Source: Mollicutes bacterium (lineage in GTDB: Bacteria > Bacillota_I > Bacilli_A > Izemoplasmatales > Izemoplasmataceae). From it: a DNA stretch of 11,251 bases. The translations under genes and the position numbers were made by a program. The stretch is from contig PUMR01000052.1 in assembly GCA_003551455.1 (NCBI GenBank), positions 1 through 11,251 on the forward strand, in the 5' to 3' direction. Shown here one piece after another: positions 8,174 to 11,251 of the stretch (position 1 is the stretch's first letter; every line of letters starts with the position of its first letter). The notes below the pieces were generated by a model, which searched no databases, had not been told where the DNA came from, and was given only the letters and a program-made list of their open reading frames with translations.

Positions 8174-8209
8174 ATGCCCTGGTCATGTTCGCCGGGGCAT
8201 TTTTCTTTT
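8174..8209 (+). terminator. Riboswitch-controlled terminator ahead of ribD
   Basis: ATGCCCTGG (8174-8182) pairs with CCGGGGCAT (8192-8200) over 9 bp with one U-G wobble, around a 9-nt loop, followed by TTTTCTTTT. It lies between the FMN aptamer and the ribD ribosome binding site. TGCCCTG (8175-8181) is also complementary to CAGGGCA (8052-8058) in the aptamer 5' strand, a possible antiterminator pairing when FMN is absent. Confidence 0.9.
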
Positions 8210-8224
8210 CACGGAGGGGTGCGG

Positions 8225-9325
8225 ATGGATTCGACCTATATGGAAAAAGCGCTCGAACTGGCGAAAAAGGGGCTCGGAAAGACGAATCCGAACCCCATGG
8301 TGGGCGCTGTCATCGTGAAAGCCGGACGCATCGTGGCCGAAGGTTTCCATGCGGCCGCGGGCGGCCCCCATGCCGAGGTTTTCGCCCTCGAAAAGGCCAA
8401 AACAAGGGCCCGGGGAGCCACCATGTATGTGACCCTGGAGCCCTGTGTGCACTACGGCAAGACGCCCCCTTGTGTCGACGCCATCATCGAAAGCGGCATC
8501 GAGCGCGTCATCATCGGCTCGATAGACCCCAATCCCCTGGTGGGCGGAAAAGGCGTGGAAAAGTTGAGAAACGCCGGTATCAAGGTCGAAACGGGCGTTT
8601 TGGATGAGGAAAACCGAAGACTGAACGAAATCTTCTTTCATCTCATGCAGGAGAAAAGGCCCTTTGTGGTGATGAAGTCGGCGATGAGCGCCGACGGCAA
8701 GACCGCGACGAGAACGCTCGACGCCCGCTGGATCACGAACGAATCCTCGAGAAGATTCGTACACGAATTGCGTTCGCGGCTCAGGGCCGTGATGGTCGGC
8801 GCCAACACGGTCATTGCGGATGACCCCCGGCTCACGGCGAGACATGAAAAAGGATGCCCTCAGCCCGTCCGCATCATCGTCGACGCGCATGGCGAGATTC
8901 CGCCGGACGCGAAAGTCCTGCAGACGGCCGCGACCCATGCGACCTGGATTGTCACCACGAAGAAGGCGCCGAAAGAAAGACTCTCCGCCTTCGAAGAAAT
9001 GGGAGCCCGCATCGTGTTCGCCGCCGAGTCTGCGACCGGCATCGATTTTCGCGCGCTCATGAAGAGACTCGCCGAAGATGATATCGACAGCATCCTCGTC
9101 GAGGGGGGCTCGCACTTGAACGCCTCGCTCATCGATGCGGACGTCGTCGACAGGCTCCATCTTTTCATCGCACCGAAGATTATCGGCGGGAAGGACGCGA
9201 AGACCCCCGTGGGCGGAGAAGGTGTAGCGAAAGTGAAAGACGCCAGAAAGCTCGCCTTCGTCAAGGTCGACAACTTCGGCGGTGATATCATGGTCACATA
9301 CGATTTCCAAGGAGGGGACGGATGA
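8225..9325 (+). CDS. ribD: Bifunctional riboflavin biosynthesis deaminase/reductase RibD
   Basis: Deaminates the pyrimidine made by GTP cyclohydrolase II and then reduces its ribosyl side chain with NADPH: two successive steps of riboflavin synthesis. 366 residues, the usual length. The N-terminal deaminase domain (about 1-145) has TNPNPMVGAVIV (20-31) and zinc-site residues H49 and E51 (HAEV), C74 and C83 (PCVHYGKTPPC), at the same numbers as in B. subtilis RibG. The C-terminal reductase domain starts at about 147 with VVMKSAMSADGKTA and contains ARWITNESSR, VMVGANTVIADDPRLT and ILVEGGSHLNASL. The start at 8225 is chosen for the GGAGGGG site 5 nt upstream and the family-like N-terminus; the frame stays open back through the riboswitch. 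The stop overlaps the ribE start. Confidence 0.96.
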   Translation: MDSTYMEKALELAKKGLGKTNPNPMVGAVIVKAGRIVAEGFHAAAGGPHAEVFALEKAKTRARGATMYVTLEPCVHYGKTPPCVDAIIESGIERVIIGSIDPNPLVGGKGVEKLRNAGIKVETGVLDEENRRLNEIFFHLMQEKRPFVVMKSAMSADGKTATRTLDARWITNESSRRFVHELRSRLRAVMVGANTVIADDPRLTARHEKGCPQPVRIIVDAHGEIPPDAKVLQTAATHATWIVTTKKAPKERLSAFEEMGARIVFAAESATGIDFRALMKRLAEDDIDSILVEGGSHLNASLIDADVVDRLHLFIAPKIIGGKDAKTPVGGEGVAKVKDARKLAFVKVDNFGGDIMVTYDFQGGDG

Positions 9326-9969
9326 TGTTCACGGGGATCATCGAAGAGGTGGGCACCATCAAGAGCATGCGGAAAGGGCCGCGTTCGCTGCGGTTGGAGC
9401 TTGCGGCACAAAAAACGCTCGAAGAGACGAAAATCGGCGACAGCATCGCTGTCGACGGAGTCTGTCTCACGGTGACCGATCTCGGTAAAGACGCATTTTT
9501 CGCCGACGTGATGGAAGAGACGGTGAAGAAGAGCACGCTTTCCTCCCTAAAGACAGGGGCCAAAGTCAACCTCGAGCGTGCACTCCGGGCGGACTCCCGT
9601 CTCGGCGGCCACTTCGTCAGCGGCCACGTCGACGGTCTCGGCACCATCGTCGAGAAGAAACGGGCGGATATCGCCCATCTGGTCAGAATCCGGCTCGAGA
9701 AGGACCTCATGCGCTATGTCGCCGCCAAGGGGTCGATCGCCGTCGACGGGATCAGTCTCACTGTCGCCGCGGTGGCAGGAGACACCTTCACGGTGTCTGT
9801 CATCCCCCACACCGAAAAGGAGACGACCCTCATCACCAAGGGAAAGAACGACAAAGTGAACATCGAATGCGACGTCATCGCCAAATATGTGGAAAGCCTC
9901 CGGAAAGCCGAAGATGGTTCCGCGAAAATCGACCGGGCCTTCTTGGAACGCCACGGATTCTACCACTGA
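9325..9969 (+). CDS. ribE: Riboflavin synthase, alpha chain (RibE)
   Basis: Dismutates two 6,7-dimethyl-8-ribityllumazine molecules into riboflavin and the pyrimidine precursor, the last step of the pathway. The 214 residues form the expected tandem of two lumazine-binding barrels: MFTGIIEEVGTI with GDSIAVDGVCLTV (38-50, C47), then RLGGHFVSGHVDGLGTI (92-108) with KGSIAVDGISLTV (135-147). Two ATGs lie in tandem; 9325 gives the canonical MFTGIIEE start and the better spacing (7 nt) from GGAGGGG, while 9322 would add one methionine and an ATGA overlap with ribD. Some nomenclatures call the gene ribC or ribB. Confidence 0.95.
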   Translation: MFTGIIEEVGTIKSMRKGPRSLRLELAAQKTLEETKIGDSIAVDGVCLTVTDLGKDAFFADVMEETVKKSTLSSLKTGAKVNLERALRADSRLGGHFVSGHVDGLGTIVEKKRADIAHLVRIRLEKDLMRYVAAKGSIAVDGISLTVAAVAGDTFTVSVIPHTEKETTLITKGKNDKVNIECDVIAKYVESLRKAEDGSAKIDRAFLERHGFYH

Positions 9970-10008
9970 GCCGACAATCGAGACACCAAACGCTATAGGA
10001 GTGAGAGC

Positions 10009-11220
10009 ATGCCTTTCCATACGATAGAGGAAGCTGTCAAAGCCATCAGCAACGGGGAAATGGTCATCGTCGTCGACGACGAGGATCGGGAGAACGAGGG
10101 CGATCTCGTCATGGCCGCCGAAAAGGTCACCCCCGAAGCCGTCAACTTCATGGCCACGCACGGACGGGGGCTCATCTGCATGCCTTTGACACGGAACCGC
10201 TTGAACCAGCTCGGCATCGACAGGATGGTCGACAACGAGACCGACCAGCTGCATACCGCCTTCACCGAATCGATCGACGCCGTCGAGACGAAGACGGGCA
10301 TCAGCGCCTTTGAAAGAGCGCAGACGATCAAGAAGGTCCTCGACCCCAAAGCGCGCCCCACCGACTTCAAAAAGCCCGGTCATGTCTTTCCCCTCATCGC
10401 CAAGGACGGCGGTGTGTTGAAACGGGCCGGCCACACCGAGGCCGCCGTCGACCTCGCCCGTCTGGCGGGACTCAAGCCCGCCGGCGTCATCTGCGAGATC
10501 ATGAACGACGACGGTTCCATGGCCCGTGTCCCCGACCTCGAGAAATACGCCGAGAAACACGGGCTCAAGATGGTCACCATCGCCGATCTCATCGCCTATC
10601 GGCGACAAAAGGACATCTATGTGCGCCGAGCGGCGGAAAGCGTCCTCCCCACCGACCACGGGGATTTCCGTCTCGTCGGCTACGAGAACACTTTGAGCGG
10701 CGAACACCATGTGGCGCTCGTCAAGGGCGAAATCGGCGAAAACGACGACGTTCTCGTCCGGGTGCATTCGGAGTGTCTGACGGGGGACGCCTTCGGCTCC
10801 AAACGCTGCGATTGCGGCGAGCAGCTCGACAACGCGATGCGCAGGATCCAAGAAGAAGACACCGGGGTCCTCCTCTACATGCGCCAGGAGGGCCGGGGCA
10901 TCGGCCTCATCAACAAGATCAAGGCCTACCACCTGCAAGACGGCGGCCTCGACACCGTCGAGGCGAACGAGGCCCTGGGCTTCCCCGCCGACATGCGGGA
11001 CTACGGCATCGGGGCCCAGATCCTGCGGGATCTCGGCGTGCGCCGCATCCGCCTCTTGACTAACAACCCCAAGAAGATCCGCGGCCTCGCGGGCTACGGC
11101 CTCGAAATCGTCGAACGCTTGCCGCTGCAGACGGACGGCAACATCAAGAACAAACGCTATCTCAAAACCAAAAGGGATCGGTTGGGACACCTGATCGATA
11201 TCAAGGAGGAGAAGGAATAA
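10009..11220 (+). CDS. ribBA: Bifunctional 3,4-dihydroxy-2-butanone-4-phosphate synthase / GTP cyclohydrolase II (RibBA)
   Basis: Supplies both starting branches of riboflavin synthesis: the RibB domain makes the four-carbon unit from ribulose-5-phosphate, and the RibA domain opens GTP. 403 residues, as usual for the fusion. RibB (about 1-200) has [16 protein letters not shown] (23-38), [11 protein letters not shown] (50-60), and H125 of GHVFPL with [10 protein letters not shown] (141-150). RibA (about 205-395) has the zinc cysteines C256, C267 and C269 ([16 protein letters not shown]), RQEGRGIGL (292-300), and DYGIGAQIL...RLLTNNPKK (331-356). Both active sites look intact, so it is probably truly bifunctional. 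It follows ribE by 39 nt with an AGGAG ribosome binding site and overlaps the ribH start by one base (TAATG). Confidence 0.97.
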   Translation: MPFHTIEEAVKAISNGEMVIVVDDEDRENEGDLVMAAEKVTPEAVNFMATHGRGLICMPLTRNRLNQLGIDRMVDNETDQLHTAFTESIDAVETKTGISAFERAQTIKKVLDPKARPTDFKKPGHVFPLIAKDGGVLKRAGHTEAAVDLARLAGLKPAGVICEIMNDDGSMARVPDLEKYAEKHGLKMVTIADLIAYRRQKDIYVRRAAESVLPTDHGDFRLVGYENTLSGEHHVALVKGEIGENDDVLVRVHSECLTGDAFGSKRCDCGEQLDNAMRRIQEEDTGVLLYMRQEGRGIGLINKIKAYHLQDGGLDTVEANEALGFPADMRDYGIGAQILRDLGVRRIRLLTNNPKKIRGLAGYGLEIVERLPLQTDGNIKNKRYLKTKRDRLGHLIDIKEEKE

Positions 11221-11251
11221 TGAAAAAGTTTGAAGGCAAACTGGATGCGAA
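11220..11251 (+). CDS. ribH: Start of lumazine synthase RibH (runs off the window)
   Basis: Ten complete codons, [10 protein letters not shown], matching the typical N-terminus of 6,7-dimethyl-8-ribityllumazine synthase (M-K-x-[FI]-E-G-x-L-x-A). An AAGGAGG ribosome binding site lies upstream inside the ribBA tail, and its ATG overlaps the ribBA stop (TAATG). The position after ribD-ribE-ribBA is the standard place for ribH in Bacillota. The call rests on ten residues plus operon order. Confidence 0.85.
   Translation, partial: MKKFEGKLDA

Noticed and set aside
8108..8224. Upstream start extending RibD by 39 residues
   Set aside because: It would begin inside the FMN aptamer and translate the terminator; 8225 has a GGAGGGG site and a family-like N-terminus.
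8183..9310. Minus-strand open frame of 375 codons opposite ribD
   Set aside because: Shadow of ribD, which is unmistakable on the plus strand.
9547..11190. Minus-strand open frame of 547 codons opposite ribE and ribBA
   Set aside because: Spans two certain plus-strand genes and their spacer; rich in D, E, G, V and F as expected for an antisense frame, with no motif.

Overview
The window looks like a chromosomal segment of a bacterium in the Bacillota (Firmicutes) sense. The indications are a CIRCE-type operator in front of groES, a GlpP-type mRNA antiterminator, a glycerol kinase that keeps the histidine phosphorylated by HPr in Gram-positive bacteria, an FMN riboswitch ahead of a ribD-ribE-ribBA-ribH operon, strong AGGAGG-type ribosome binding sites and sigma-A-like promoters. 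Coding DNA is fairly GC-rich and TGA is used as a stop. The DUF1667 gene cluster hints at an Erysipelotrichia- or Clostridia-like lineage, but the sequence alone does not settle that. I see no mobile element, CRISPR array, tRNA or rRNA.

Layout. (1) 1-595, minus strand: start of groEL, complete groES, and their CIRCE/sigma-A promoter. (2) 768-2162, plus: a stand-alone soluble FAD protein of the fumarate/urocanate reductase (flavocytochrome c) family, divergent from groES. (3) 2230-6049, plus: a glycerol-3-phosphate unit. A promoter and leader terminator precede glpP, a second leader terminator follows it, and then come a GlpA-like FAD/[2Fe-2S] oxidoreductase, a GlpB-like FAD/NAD oxidoreductase and a four-cysteine DUF1667 protein, the last three joined by ATGA overlaps. 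(4) 6050-6431, plus: a non-coding or decayed stretch with a possible remnant of a membrane protein, then the glpK promoter inside a 43-bp palindrome. (5) 6432-7925: glpK. (6) 8008-11251: sigma-A promoter, FMN riboswitch with terminator, ribD, ribE, ribBA and the first codons of ribH.

How it fits together. GlpK makes glycerol-3-phosphate and the GlpA/GlpB-like/DUF1667 set presumably oxidises it to dihydroxyacetone phosphate. GlpP presumably senses glycerol-3-phosphate and lets polymerase through the two leader terminators, including the one ahead of its own gene. Three FAD enzymes sit next to the riboflavin operon that supplies the flavin precursor, itself controlled by FMN.

The points most worth a second look are a sequence motif shared by the two glp leader terminators, with possible alternative pairing; the long palindrome centred on the glpK -10 box, which suggests a different kind of control for glpK; and the flavoprotein at 768-2162, which keeps most of the fumarate-reductase-family catalytic residues but appears to have lost a substrate-binding histidine.
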